A stretch of DNA of 64,000 nt from Corynebacterium frankenforstense DSM 45800. Its GTDB lineage: Bacteria; Actinomycetota; Actinomycetes; Mycobacteriales; Mycobacteriaceae. Location: NCBI RefSeq assembly GCF_001941485.1, contig NZ_CP009247.1, positions 62,001 to 126,000 on the forward strand, given 5' to 3'. Each line of letters opens with the position of its first letter. Positions within the stretch are counted from its first letter, which is position 1. A program made the translations under genes and the position numbers. Shown piece by piece: positions 35,205 through 45,000 of this stretch. The notes under the pieces were generated by a model that did not search any database, was not told the origin of the DNA, and worked only from the letters and a program-made list of their open reading frames with translations.

Positions 35205-36314
35205 TCAGGGGATCTGCGGCACGGAGCGGCGGGCGATCAGGCGCGTGGGCACGCGGACGTGTGCCGGGGTGCCGGTGGGATGGGTTTCAGTTGTGGCGTC
35301 GCCGGGGGTGCCGGTGACGAGGGCGGTGAGGATCTGCAGGGCGGTCAGGGCCATGCGGCGCACGTCCTGGTCGATGACGGTGATGGGGCGCGGCTGCAGG
35401 TCGAACAGGGGCTGGTTGTCGAATCCGATGACGGCGATGTCGACGCCGACCTCGAGGTCGCGGCGGTGGCACGCCTCGATGACGCCGACGGTCATCATGG
35501 AGTCGCCGGCGAAGAGGGCGGCCACACCTTGGTCGATGAGTTCCTCGGCGCCGTGGCGCCCGAGTTCCTGCTCGTAGCCGCCGTGGAAGACGTGCGAGGT
35601 GTCGAGGCCGAGTTTGGTGGCGGCGGAGATGAAGACCTCGAGGCGCTCGCGTCCGGTGGAGGTGGACATCGGCCCGGAGAGGTAACCGACGGGCAGGCTG
35701 CCGGCGTCGGCGAGCAGCTCGAGGGCGGCGGTCATGCCGGGGCGCGGGGCCGAGGTCACCGTCGGAATGGTGGGCGTCGTCTGCGGTGCAGGTGTGTTTG
35801 CCGACGCCGCGTCCTTGGCGGTGCCTGCCGTCTGCGGTGCCGGGTCGGGCAGGGTGCGGTCGACGAGGACGACGGGAGTGCCGCCGGCGGCCAGTGCCCG
35901 GATCTGGGCGGCGCAGTCCTCGTGGGGCACGCAGATGATGCCGGCGACGCGCTGGTCGGTCAGGGCGTTAAGCGCCTTGGTTTGCTCGGTGGCAGACTCG
36001 TTGGTCGCGGCGACGATGGTGGTGATCCCCCGGGTGGCCGCGTGCTCCTGGATCGCGGTGACCATGGCGGCAAAGTAGTGGTTGACCAGGCTGGGCACGA
36101 CCACGGCGATGGTGGTGGAGCGCGACATGCGTAGCGCGCGGGCCTGGATGTTGGGGCGGTAGCCGATCTCGGCGGCGGCCTGGGCGACGAGTTCGCGGGT
36201 GGCCCGGGAGATGCGGTCGCTTCCGGCGAGGGCGCGGGAGGCGGTGGACACGGAGACGTCGGCGGCGCGTGCGACGTCCTTCAACGTCGGGCGGTGTGTG
36301 CGGCTGACGGTCAT
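35205..36314 (-). CDS. rbsR: LacI family transcriptional regulator of the ribose operon
   Basis: A 369-residue LacI-type repressor. The HTH and hinge helix are at residues about 10-62 (PTLKDVARAADVSVSTASRALAGSD, 'ARALRMSRSTTIAVVV'). The sugar-binding domain has 'FAGDSMMTVGVIEACHRR' and 'IAVIGFDNQPLFDLQPRPITVIDQD'. A Pro/Ala/Thr-rich insertion of about 35 residues (about 180-215) interrupts the effector domain. The start at 36314 has GAGGAG upstream; a longer frame would run through the operator. It is first in rbsRACBD, and the palindrome 36349-36364 upstream implies autoregulation of the operon. Confidence 0.9.
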   Translation of the reverse strand: MTVSRTHRPTLKDVARAADVSVSTASRALAGSDRISRATRELVAQAAAEIGYRPNIQARALRMSRSTTIAVVVPSLVNHYFAAMVTAIQEHAATRGITTIVAATNESATEQTKALNALTDQRVAGIICVPHEDCAAQIRALAAGGTPVVLVDRTLPDPAPQTAGTAKDAASANTPAPQTTPTIPTVTSAPRPGMTAALELLADAGSLPVGYLSGPMSTSTGRERLEVFISAATKLGLDTSHVFHGGYEQELGRHGAEELIDQGVAALFAGDSMMTVGVIEACHRRDLEVGVDIAVIGFDNQPLFDLQPRPITVIDQDVRRMALTALQILTALVTGTPGDATTETHPTGTPAHVRVPTRLIARRSVPQIP

Positions 36315-36348
36315 GTCGACTCCTCGTCTCCCGTGCCACGGGGGTGGC

Positions 36349-36364
36349 GTGCAAACGTTTGCAC
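36349..36364. promoter_or_regulatory. LacI-type operator of the rbs operon
   Basis: GTGCAAACGTTTGCAC is a perfect 16-bp palindrome with the CAAACGTTTG core typical of LacI-family operators. It lies 34 bp before the rbsR start, next to a TTGACT element and a TAGCGT box on the reverse strand. Confidence 0.8.
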
Positions 36365-36534
36365 TAGAGTCAACGCTAGCCAGGATGTGGGGCGGGGGCA
36401 AGAGGCGGGGGTGGGATGAGATCGGATCGTGACCGGGGGAGGGTGGGGGAGATTTCTTTAACTTGCCCGGTAAGCTTGTTGGCGCGAATGGGCGCGATTT
36501 GCATCCCGGGATCTACTTGTGTTGGAGGTGGGCG

Positions 36535-37194
36535 ATGGCTTACACGGTTGAGCTCGCCATAGTTCTAACCGGGGCGAGTCGTGATCAGCTCTACAGGTGG
36601 AATCGGGATGGCCTTTTGGTGCCAGAAATTTCACAGGACCCGTATGAAGGCTTCTTATGGTCTTTCCGGGATATTCTTGCGCTTCGGACAATGGTTCGGC
36701 TTCGGATGCGCCATTCGCTACAGGAGATTCGTAAGGCTTACGAGAGTCTCCGTGAGCTCAACTTGACGGACCATCCTGCTGGAGTGACTCTCATCGAGGA
36801 CGAGCGTGGTATCTATCTAGTGGAAGCAAACGGGGAAGAGATCACTGATCTCTTGGGCGTTAAGCATCACATGGTCTTCCCAACGCTTGTCGACGTTATG
36901 GATCAGTTCCCGCATCCTCATGAGGATGGGGTCGTCGTTGATCTTCGCGCTCCCAGAGAACGGCTCCGCGTCAACGAGCATCGCCTCGGGGGTCATCCGA
37001 CGGTTGGTGACACCCGGATCCCATATGACGACGTAGCGGCACTGGTTGCAACCGGCGAGGTCCGACCAGAAGAGGTTGCGGAATATTATCCCGGAGTGAC
37101 CGCTGAGCATGCACGCCAAGCTGTTGATCTCGCAGCGCAAGTCGACGCAGGGCAAGGGTGGGTTCCCCTGGAGAATGCGGGGCGTACAGCGTGA
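36535..37194 (+). CDS. MerR-like HTH plus DUF433 protein, probable antitoxin/regulator
   Basis: A 219-residue cytosolic protein. Residues about 1-75 look like a MerR-type winged helix ('VELAIVLTGASRDQLYRWNRDGLLVPEI', 'FRDILALRTMVRLRMRHSLQEIRKAYESL'). Residues about 155-205 are a DUF433 domain ('LGGHPTVGDTRIPYDDVAALVATGEVRPEEVAEYYPGVTAEHARQAVDLA'). DUF433 proteins are commonly paired with DUF5615 PIN-like proteins, as here. ATG 36535 has GGAGG. The stop overlaps the next start by GTGA. AT-richer codon use than the neighbours suggests acquisition. Autorepression through the HTH is inferred. Confidence 0.8.
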   Translation: MAYTVELAIVLTGASRDQLYRWNRDGLLVPEISQDPYEGFLWSFRDILALRTMVRLRMRHSLQEIRKAYESLRELNLTDHPAGVTLIEDERGIYLVEANGEEITDLLGVKHHMVFPTLVDVMDQFPHPHEDGVVVDLRAPRERLRVNEHRLGGHPTVGDTRIPYDDVAALVATGEVRPEEVAEYYPGVTAEHARQAVDLAAQVDAGQGWVPLENAGRTA

Positions 37195-37637
37195 AGGTTG
37201 TGATCGACGCCAATGAAATGCCTCGATTGGCTCAGCTGCTTGGGAATTTGTTTACGGATATAGAGTTTGTTCATGTAAGAGACCTGGGGTTGATGGAGGC
37301 GTCAGATCAGCAGCTTTTCGAGGAATTGAATTCTCGAGGTTTCGATTTGCTGATCACGAGAGATCTGAATCAACTGCGGAATCCAGACGAGATGGAGGGG
37401 TTGCGAGGGTCTGGCCTGAGCTGGATAGGGCACAAGGAATCGAAGAAGAATGGGCTAGCTGGTTTGCGCGAGATTCTCGCGACCTATTCTGTGGCATTGC
37501 CACACGTGCAGAGTGTCCTGCGGGAGTCTGGGGAGGCCATGTATTTCAAGCTAAGAAAGCTACCGGCGGGTGCCTCGCAGCTGATCCAGTACGCGCGCAA
37601 CTTCCGCGACGGAGAGGCGTTCAAGCTGCCACGCTGA
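37191..37637 (+). CDS. DUF5615 PIN-like protein, probable toxin
   Basis: A 148-residue protein starting with GTG inside the previous stop codon. It has the PIN-like order of acidic residues: 'VVIDANEMPRLAQLLG' (Asp about 5), 'IEFVHVRDLGLMEASDQQLFEEL' and 'FDLLITRDLNQLRNPDEM' (Asp about 69), as in DUF5615/Mut7-C-like nucleases. The C-terminal half (about 90-148) is extra to the minimal domain. Pairing with a DUF433 protein by 4-nt overlap supports a type II toxin-antitoxin module; RNA cleavage is the family expectation, not shown. Confidence 0.75.
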   Translation: MKVVIDANEMPRLAQLLGNLFTDIEFVHVRDLGLMEASDQQLFEELNSRGFDLLITRDLNQLRNPDEMEGLRGSGLSWIGHKESKKNGLAGLREILATYSVALPHVQSVLRESGEAMYFKLRKLPAGASQLIQYARNFRDGEAFKLPR

Positions 37638-37829
37638 GCCCTGCATCGCTAAGCGATGGGAAATGGTGGGACTGATCGCTGGAGTAGCTAGGTATCAATA
37701 GAAAGTGTTTACTTCCGTCGGGGCTCTAAGACGAGACGGATCGCTGGTCCTGCTTCTACCCGGGGGTCTTCCCATAGCTACCCTCCGCGCTTCGGGGCTT
37801 TCGTCCGTGCCCAAAGTAGTCTTTCCTTC

Positions 37830-38230
37830 ATGGCAGACATCGAGACGGCGGACATCACCGCCGCGCAGGACAGCCTCGCCCCCGGCGTCCTCGGCGAGGT
37901 TTGCGACGAGAAGTGGCTGGCCACTTCCGTCAACACGGTGGAGGAGCCCGCCGGCACCGCCTACGAGGTCCACACCCGCGGCGTCTCGGACTACGTGCGC
38001 GACCAGACGGCGACTTTCTTCACCTCCCTGGAGCCGGTCGAGGTCATCGACCCCACGGACGTCACCCGGAGACGGACACCTCCGGCGGCTACCGGCACTC
38101 CCGCATCTGGCTCGAGTCCACGCTGCGCAACACCCCGGTGCCGCTCTACCAGCCGAAGCTCTCGGTGGCGGACCAGATGCTGCTCGATCTGCTGGGCCGG
38201 TACTCCCCCCTGGATCGCCCGTGTGTCGGA
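37830..38230 (+). pseudogene. Frameshifted, truncated gene of unknown family
   Basis: Translation from ATG 37830 reads MADIETADITAAQDSLAPGV and continues sensibly to '...EPVEVIDPTDV' near 38065. The logical continuation then switches frame ('ETDTSGGYRHSRIWLESTLR', 'VPLYQPKLSVADQMLLDLLGRY'), consistent with loss of one C in a CCC run near 38068. The frame then merges directly into recombinase sequence near 38231. I do not recognise the family; its GC content and codon use are like the host core genes, so it may be a native gene cut by the island. Confidence 0.55.
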
Positions 38231-38725
38231 TACGCACTGGTGGTGACCAAGCTCGACCGCCTAGCCCGCTCGGTGGCAGGGGCCCATGCCACCGCCCGGG
38301 AAATCGAGGCCACGGACGTTCGGCTGCAGGTTGGCGCGGACACCTACGACCTGGCGGGGCCCATGGGTGCGCTGATGTTCAAGATGGTAGCGACCATCGC
38401 CCAGCTCAAAGCGGACCTGATCTCGGTACGCACGGAAAAGGGCATGGAGGTCGCTCGCCAGCGCGGTCACTCGAGAGGTATTCCACCGAAGCTCATGAAG
38501 CGGCAAGGGCAGCTGGTCAAAGAGTGGCCTCCGGCCGACAAGATGAGCTATCGAGAGGTGGTCGCCGCCTTTGGCGTCTCCGCATCGACGATCACGAGGA
38601 CGAACCGGCACCTCATTGAGGCTGGCGAGCTGGACCCGGATGACCTACAGCGAACGGGAGCCGGATGCCACTTGTTAGTACACGTGTTCGATGAACTTTC
38701 AGTTCATGTCCCGTCAGCCAGCTAG
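38231..38725 (+). pseudogene. Serine recombinase (resolvase/invertase) fragment lacking the catalytic N-terminus
   Basis: The frame carries 'ALVVTKLDRLARSVAGAHAT', then 'DLAGPMGALMFKMVATIAQLKADLISVRTEKGMEVARQRG', the conserved middle and E-helix of small serine recombinases, and a C-terminal HTH ('MSYREVVAAFGVSASTITRTNRHL'). The first roughly 60 residues with the catalytic Ser and the RVSTxxQ motif are absent. It follows in frame from an unrelated sequence, so it cannot be an active recombinase. It marks the edge of the restriction island. Confidence 0.75.
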
Positions 38726-38765
38726 TGTGAATGCTGGTAGGGCGCAACACAAAGGATAAACAACG

Positions 38766-40760
38766 ATGAGCCACCAGAAACTGACCCAGAGCGCGGTATG
38801 GGATACTGCCGACAAGCACCTGCGCAATGTCGTGGAGCCGCACGAGTATGGCGACTACATTTTGCCGTTTACAGTTCTGCGCCGCATTGAATGTGTGCTG
38901 GAGCCGACGAAGCAGGAACTCCTCGATGAGATCGAGAGTCTCAAGGCACGTGAAGTCGCGCGCGGTGAGCGTGATGCGGACGCTGACAATGCCGTGCCGC
39001 TGACGAGCGGGTCGATCTCCCGGCTTGACTCAATGGCACGTCACGGGCTGCAGCTGCCGTTCTACAACACGTCAACGAAGTCGCTGAAGCGCATTGCCCA
39101 GACTGACGATGCGCTGATTGACGCGATGGAGGAATACCTTTCAGGGTTTTCCGAGGACATCGATGACATCTGGGTGAACTTCGAGTTCTCGGACAAGATT
39201 CACAAGCTCGACGCGGAAGGCATTTTGTTGCCCATGATCCGCCACTTCGCCAGTCTCGACCTGTCGCCGGAAACGATGGACGAGTACTCGATGGGCGACC
39301 TCTTCGAGAACCTGATGTACCGCTCCTTCTCGCTCAAGGGTGCGGGTGCCGGCGCTTTCTACACCCCGCGCGATGCTGTGGCGTTGGCTGTTGATGTGCT
39401 GTTGGCCAGCGATGACCACGGGCTGACGGAGGCAGGCGCGAGGCCGGTGCGCTCTGTGTATGATCCCACCGCGGGTACCGGAGGCATGCTGATCTTCGGT
39501 GCCAAGGGTATTAAGTCGATGAACCCCAACGCAACGGTGGACATCTTTGGCCAGGAGAAGATGCCGGTTGCATACGCCACGGGTAAGTCTGACATCCTCA
39601 TTGCGGGTGGCCGTCCTGACTCTGTGCGCAAGGGTAATACCCTGTTGGAAGACCTCTACGAGGGCATGACCTTCGATTACGTGCTGTCAAATCCGCCGTT
39701 TGGCTCGGACTGGTCGAATGAATACGAGTCCGTCCTGGAGGAGTCGGCGGTTGATGGCACGCGCTTTGGCCACGGCCTGCCAAGTAAGAGTGATGGCCAG
39801 TCACTATTTATGTGCCACGTGGCACATAAGCTGCGCCCTGCCGGTCCTGACGGCCAGGGTGGCCGTGGTGCGGTGTTCTCTAATGGGTCGCCACTGTTCA
39901 CAGGTGCACCGGAGTCAGGCCCGGACTCGATTCGTAAGTGGCTGTTGACTTCGGATCTGGTGGACTGCATCATCCAGTTGCCGACGAACATCTTCTACGG
40001 CACCGGTATCTCGACCTACGTTTGGATTCTCGACACCAACAAAGAGGATCGTCGCAAGGGTTACATTCAGCTCATTGACGGCTCCGAGTGCTGGCAGCCC
40101 ATGGCCAAGGGCATGGGTGACAAACGACGCGAGATCAGCGAGTCCGGGCGCCTCAAGATTCTGGCGGAGTACCAGGCCTTCGAGAACACTTACATGTCTC
40201 GCATCGTCACCGCGAATGACCTGGGCTTCAAGGATGTGCCAGTGAAACGGCAGGCTCGTTTGCGTGTCGTCGTCACCGATGAGTCACGCGACCAGGTGCG
40301 CGCGCATGAGAAGGGTGGCGAGGAGTATGTCGCGCTGTTAGACGGTCTTGACGGCTTGGGCTTCGCTGAGCTGGAAAAGACGCTCAAGGCGCGCGCCAAG
40401 GGTGCAGGTCTGAAACTGCCAGCAACACTGAAGAAGGACATCATCGCGGCGATTACGGTGCATGACCCCGAGATAGAGCCAGTGATTGATAAGAAAGGCA
40501 AGCCGGTACTCGACCCCCTGTTCTCGATGACAGAGCGCATCCCACTGAGTGAGGATGTCGATGAGCACATGGAGCGCGAGGTGGTGCCGTTTGCATCAGA
40601 TGTGGTTTGGGACGAGTCCAAGGCGAAGACCGGCTACGAGATTCCGTTTACCAGGATTTTCTACAAGCCCGAGCCGGTACGGGATCTCGACGAGATCGAC
40701 GCCGATGTCCAGCGCGTCATGGGTGAGTTGGCTGAACTCTTCGAGTCGGTGAAAGAGTGA
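38766..40760 (+). CDS. hsdM: Type I restriction-modification system DNA methyltransferase subunit
   Basis: A 664-residue N6-adenine methyltransferase. The helical N-terminus ('VWDTADKHLRNVVEPHEYGDYILPFTVLRRIE') is the HsdM_N domain. The SAM motif 'DPTAGTGGML' is near 237-246 and the catalytic NPPF motif ('DYVLSNPPFGSDW') near 308. The C-terminal extension (about 470-664) is of the long HsdM type. It methylates adenines at the site read by HsdS and forms M2S1 with it, or R2M2S1 with HsdR. Codon use is more AT-rich than the genome core. Its stop overlaps the hsdS start. Confidence 0.95.
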   Translation: MSHQKLTQSAVWDTADKHLRNVVEPHEYGDYILPFTVLRRIECVLEPTKQELLDEIESLKAREVARGERDADADNAVPLTSGSISRLDSMARHGLQLPFYNTSTKSLKRIAQTDDALIDAMEEYLSGFSEDIDDIWVNFEFSDKIHKLDAEGILLPMIRHFASLDLSPETMDEYSMGDLFENLMYRSFSLKGAGAGAFYTPRDAVALAVDVLLASDDHGLTEAGARPVRSVYDPTAGTGGMLIFGAKGIKSMNPNATVDIFGQEKMPVAYATGKSDILIAGGRPDSVRKGNTLLEDLYEGMTFDYVLSNPPFGSDWSNEYESVLEESAVDGTRFGHGLPSKSDGQSLFMCHVAHKLRPAGPDGQGGRGAVFSNGSPLFTGAPESGPDSIRKWLLTSDLVDCIIQLPTNIFYGTGISTYVWILDTNKEDRRKGYIQLIDGSECWQPMAKGMGDKRREISESGRLKILAEYQAFENTYMSRIVTANDLGFKDVPVKRQARLRVVVTDESRDQVRAHEKGGEEYVALLDGLDGLGFAELEKTLKARAKGAGLKLPATLKKDIIAAITVHDPEIEPVIDKKGKPVLDPLFSMTERIPLSEDVDEHMEREVVPFASDVVWDESKAKTGYEIPFTRIFYKPEPVRDLDEIDADVQRVMGELAELFESVKE

Positions 40761-42055
40761 TGGAAGCCATGATGCCGAAGCTGGGCGAGCAGGTAGAGCT
40801 GCTGCGGGAGCGGCGAGATGCGGTCATCTCCCCGAGGTTGGGAAACCTCGGGGAGTCTCATCTCGGTCCACACACGGAGCTTGTACGGCGAGGAATTTCC
40901 CCTGTTTACGCTGATGATGGCGATGTCCAAGTCATCAATCAGAAATGTGTGAGGCCGGGATCCTCACTCGACTTGAGCTTTTCGAAACGGAATGATTCAA
41001 GGCAAAAGAATGTCCCGTTCGAGCTTCTAGTTAGACCTGGAGATGTTCTCATCAACTCGACAGGTACAGGCACATTGGGTAGAAGCGTGTGTGTAGTTGA
41101 TGAGGTTCCAGCGGCAACTATTGACGGGCACGTAACTTTAGTCCGGCCAAACGGATCCTCACTGATGGGTGAGTTCTTGGCCTATTACTTGAGTTGTCGT
41201 GAGGATTGGCTGGTGCTCGAGTCACGGGGGAGTACGAACCAGATCGAGCTGTCGCGAGACACGATTTTGGCGATACCTGTTCCACTCCCACCCCTCCGCG
41301 TCCAGCGCCGCATTGCTAGCTACCTTGATGCCGAGACCGATCGGATTGACGCCATGACCGCAAAGCTGGACGAGCAGGTGGAGCTTTTGCGGGAGAGGCG
41401 GGTATCGGTGGTGCAGGATGTTCTAGCGGGATTTCCGAGCACTGGCAGCACTTCGCTGGGGCTGCAACTTGAGACGCACTTCCCAGGTGAATGGGGAGAC
41501 GATCCCGGAAGAGGGGGGCTGGATGTCAAATGCGTGAGGGTAGCTGATTTCGACCGAGCTACCAAGACGGCAAACGATGATGTGCGAACAATACGGTCGA
41601 TTGTCCCGGGAAAGGTTTTTAGTAAAGCTTTGAAATCGGGGGATCTGCTCGTAGAAAGGTCGGGTGGTTCAGAGAAGAAGCCCGTCGGAAGTGCGTTCTT
41701 CTACGAAGGAAGCTCTCTAGCTGTTTGTGCGAACTTCATCGAAGTGCTGCGCTTTGATAGCAAGAATGATTCACGGTACTGGTTTTATCTATTAGTCAAT
41801 TCCTATGATAAAGGCGATTTTTCTACCCTTTATAACCAAACGACAGGAATTCAGAACCTAAAAATGGACTTGTTCCTGCAAAGGCGATTCCCTGTGCATT
41901 CCCTCGATGAACAGCGTCGCATCGTTGCTGATCTGGACGAGAGGACAGCCCGAATCGACACCATGATCGACAAATGTACGGAGCTGCGAGAGTTACTTCG
42001 GGAGCGCCGTGCAGCACTGATTAGAGCAGTCGTTACTGGCCAGAAAGAGGTCTAG
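40760..42055 (+). CDS. hsdS: Type I restriction-modification system specificity subunit
   Basis: A 431-residue HsdS with two target-recognition domains (about residues 30-170 and 220-375), each followed by a coiled-coil spacer ('QRRIASYLDAETDRIDAMTAKLDEQVELLRERR' and 'QRRIVADLDERTARIDTMIDKCTELRELLRERR'). Unusually, the protein also begins with part of that spacer: 'MPKLGEQVELLRERRDAVI'. The matching DNA is a direct repeat. The TRD DNA is notably AT-rich. Start ATG 40760 overlaps the hsdM stop (TGATG); a GTG at 40757 is an alternative. Confidence 0.9.
   Translation: MEAMMPKLGEQVELLRERRDAVISPRLGNLGESHLGPHTELVRRGISPVYADDGDVQVINQKCVRPGSSLDLSFSKRNDSRQKNVPFELLVRPGDVLINSTGTGTLGRSVCVVDEVPAATIDGHVTLVRPNGSSLMGEFLAYYLSCREDWLVLESRGSTNQIELSRDTILAIPVPLPPLRVQRRIASYLDAETDRIDAMTAKLDEQVELLRERRVSVVQDVLAGFPSTGSTSLGLQLETHFPGEWGDDPGRGGLDVKCVRVADFDRATKTANDDVRTIRSIVPGKVFSKALKSGDLLVERSGGSEKKPVGSAFFYEGSSLAVCANFIEVLRFDSKNDSRYWFYLLVNSYDKGDFSTLYNQTTGIQNLKMDLFLQRRFPVHSLDEQRRIVADLDERTARIDTMIDKCTELRELLRERRAALIRAVVTGQKEV
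40767..41402 (+). repeat. Direct repeats flanking the first recognition domain of hsdS
   Basis: About 52 bp at 40767-40818 and 41351-41402 are similar, including GAGCAGGTrGAGCT and GCGGGAG blocks, 584 bp apart. They code the spacer coiled coil. Recombination between them would remove or swap the first target-recognition domain in frame (584 is not a multiple of three, so an exact exchange needs checking). Confidence 0.6.
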
Positions 42056-42057
42056 CC

Positions 42058-45000
42058 ATGGCTAAGGCAAATCTCGAGATCGGTCTCGAAGACACGATCT
42101 GCTCAGAGCTGACTGACTACGGCTGGCTGTATGAGGCAGGCGGCGCCGACAAGGGCTTCGACGCCGGCCTAGCGCTCTACCCCGAAGATGTACTGGCGTG
42201 GCTGAGTAGCCAGTACCCCGACGAGTATCGCAAGGTGATCCCGGACAGGCTGACGGGCCGCGACCTTAAGCGGGCGCAGCGCTCGCTGTTGGAGGACTTG
42301 GCCACGCAGCTGGACAAGAAGCCCGTGGTCAACCGCAAGACCGGACAGTCCACAGGCGGGTTGATGGGTGTCCTACATACGGGCTTTGTCTACTCACGCC
42401 CGGGGCGCAGCACGGCGAGATTCGGCGCCATGGTGGCGTTCTCCCCTGCTGATCCCACCATCATCGCAGCAAGAAAGCGCTCTCAGGCGAACGTCCTGCG
42501 CGTGATCCGCCAGGTCCACTTCGACACGGAGCGCACCAAGGACACCATTGACGTGATGCTGCTGGTCAACGGAATACCCGTGGTGACCATGGAGTTGAAA
42601 GCCGACTCATCGCAGAATGTCATCGACGCAATGGAGCAGTACAAGTCCGACCGCAAGCCGGTCAAGACGTCACGCGTGCTGCGACCGGGCCGGTGCCTGG
42701 TGCATTTCGCGGTGTCTGATGCCGAGGTCTACATGACCACGAAGCTGGCCGGCAACGCCACAACCTTCTTGCCGTTCAACCGTGGGCGCGAGAACGGCCA
42801 TGCGGGCAACGACCCCATCCCAGGTGGCATCGCAACAGAGTATCTGTGGAAGCAGGTGTTGGAACGCGAGCTGTTCCTGCGGATTTTGGGTAATTTCGCC
42901 TTTTTCGAGCCAAAGAACAAACGTGTCGGTGCGGACGGCACGTTGATCTTTCCGCGCTACCACCAGCTTCGCGCTGTGGAGCGTGTTGTAGCCGATATCA
43001 GTGAGCAGGGTCCGGGACAGCCATACCTCATTTGGCACTCGGCGGGTTCCGGCAAGACAAAGACGATTGCGTGGTTGGCGCACCGGCTGAGCCGCCACGT
43101 GATGCCCAATGGTGAGCCTACCTTTGACTCGGTGATCCTTGTTTCTGACAGGACGGTGCTGGACAAGAACCTGCGTGACAGCGTGCAGATGCTGCGCGCG
43201 TCCGAAGGCTTGGTTGTGCCTATCGAACATGGCTCAGAAGCGAAGTCGGAGCGCCTGAATGAGGCTCTGACCGTTGGTAATGCGATTATCACTTGCACGC
43301 TGCAGACCTTCCCCGAGGTGCTTAGTCGTATCGAGTCCCGTGAGGATCTCGAAGGCAGGCGCTGGGCAGTCATTGCCGATGAGGCTCACTCCAGCCAGAC
43401 GGGTCGCACGGCGAATGCGCTGCGCGAACTGTTGGCTGATGATGGTGAGCTGGGTGATGACGAAGATGAGATCGCAGCCGATGACCTGTTGCTTTTGAAG
43501 AAGCGCCGGACGGCACAGGCTGCGAACATTACCTTCATCGCTTTTACTGCCACGCCGAAGGAAAAAACGCTGGCGCTCTTCGGTACCGCGCATGGCGGCA
43601 AGAAAGCGGCGTTCGATACCTACACGATGGCACAGGCAATCCAGGAGGGCTTCATCCTGGACGTGCTCACGAACTACTCGACCTACGAGATGTTCGCCCG
43701 CGTGGCGGCTAAGGCTGAGGAGTCAGACGAGGTGGAGCTCGACCGTGCAGTGTCAGATGTCTACAAGTTCGTTCGGCTCCATGACACGGCGATCTCACAG
43801 AAGGTGCAGATCGTCGTCGAGCACTTCAAGGAGAACGTGCTCGGTGAGTTGGATGGCCAGGCCCGCGCCATGGTCGTCACATCGTCACGTGCCAATGCAG
43901 TGCGGTGGGCTCTGCAGATGAACAAGTACATCGAGGCGAAGGGTTACGGGCGGCTGTTCAAGGCGTTGGTGGCGTTTTCCGAGAAAGTAACGCTCAAGGA
44001 GACAGGTGACCTTGAGTACACCGAGGCGTCGATGAATGGGGGCGGTGATGTCGAGGAGAAATTTAAGGACGATAAGCAGGACTACCGCGTGATGATCGTG
44101 GCGAACAAGTTCCAGACGGGATTCAATGAGCCACGCCTGATCGCGATGTACGTGGACAAGAAGCTCAATGGCGTCGCCACGGTACAGACACTGTCCAGGC
44201 TTAACCGCACGCACGCGGGCAAGACGACGACGATGGTGCTCGACTTCGTGAACGATCCAGAGTCGATTCTTACGGACTTCAAGAAGTACTACCAGTCGGC
44301 GTCGATCACCGAGGAACTGGACCCGGCCGAGCTGCCGGAGATGGGTACGCAGTTAGACGCCTACGGTTTCTACGACCATGACGACATGGACGCCATTACG
44401 AAGGCTGAGTTGGATGGCAAGGACGCCACGCACCGGGACTTCGTGAAGGTGCTGCAGCCCATCGCAGATGCGTGGCTGACTGAGTTGATGGATGCCCGCC
44501 GTACCGGTGACGACGATGCCGTGAAGACCGTCATGGACTTCCGCAGGCTGGTGCGCTCATACATCTCGGCGTGGGAGCTCTACACCCAGATCCTCGACTA
44601 CCGCGATGCTGACCTACATAAACGTGCATTACTCCTGTCGCACCTGCAACGCTACCTGGTTGACCGCCACGGCCCGTCTGAGGAGGATTATGCTGCTCGC
44701 GTGCGGCTTGAAGGTTTGTCGATGCAGCCGAAACTTATCGAGGAAGACCTGGGCTTGACGAAAACTGACAGCGAAGATGACGAGTGGGGTGCTCTGTCGT
44801 TCGTGCCATCACGCATTGGTGGCGGGGCAGACACACCTGAGCTTGGGCCGCTGGATAAGGTCGTGGACGCGGTTAACGAGATGCTGGCTGCTCAAAACGC
44901 CGGCGTCGAGCGCCAGGCAGTGGCAGGCTTCATCTCGACCACGTGGGGCAAGGTGATGGCTAATCAAGAAATTAAGGGGACGGTGCTGGACAACACACCG

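Noticed and set aside
38231-38725. Active site-specific recombinase able to mobilise the island
   Set aside because: The catalytic N-terminal third is missing and the frame continues from unrelated sequence.
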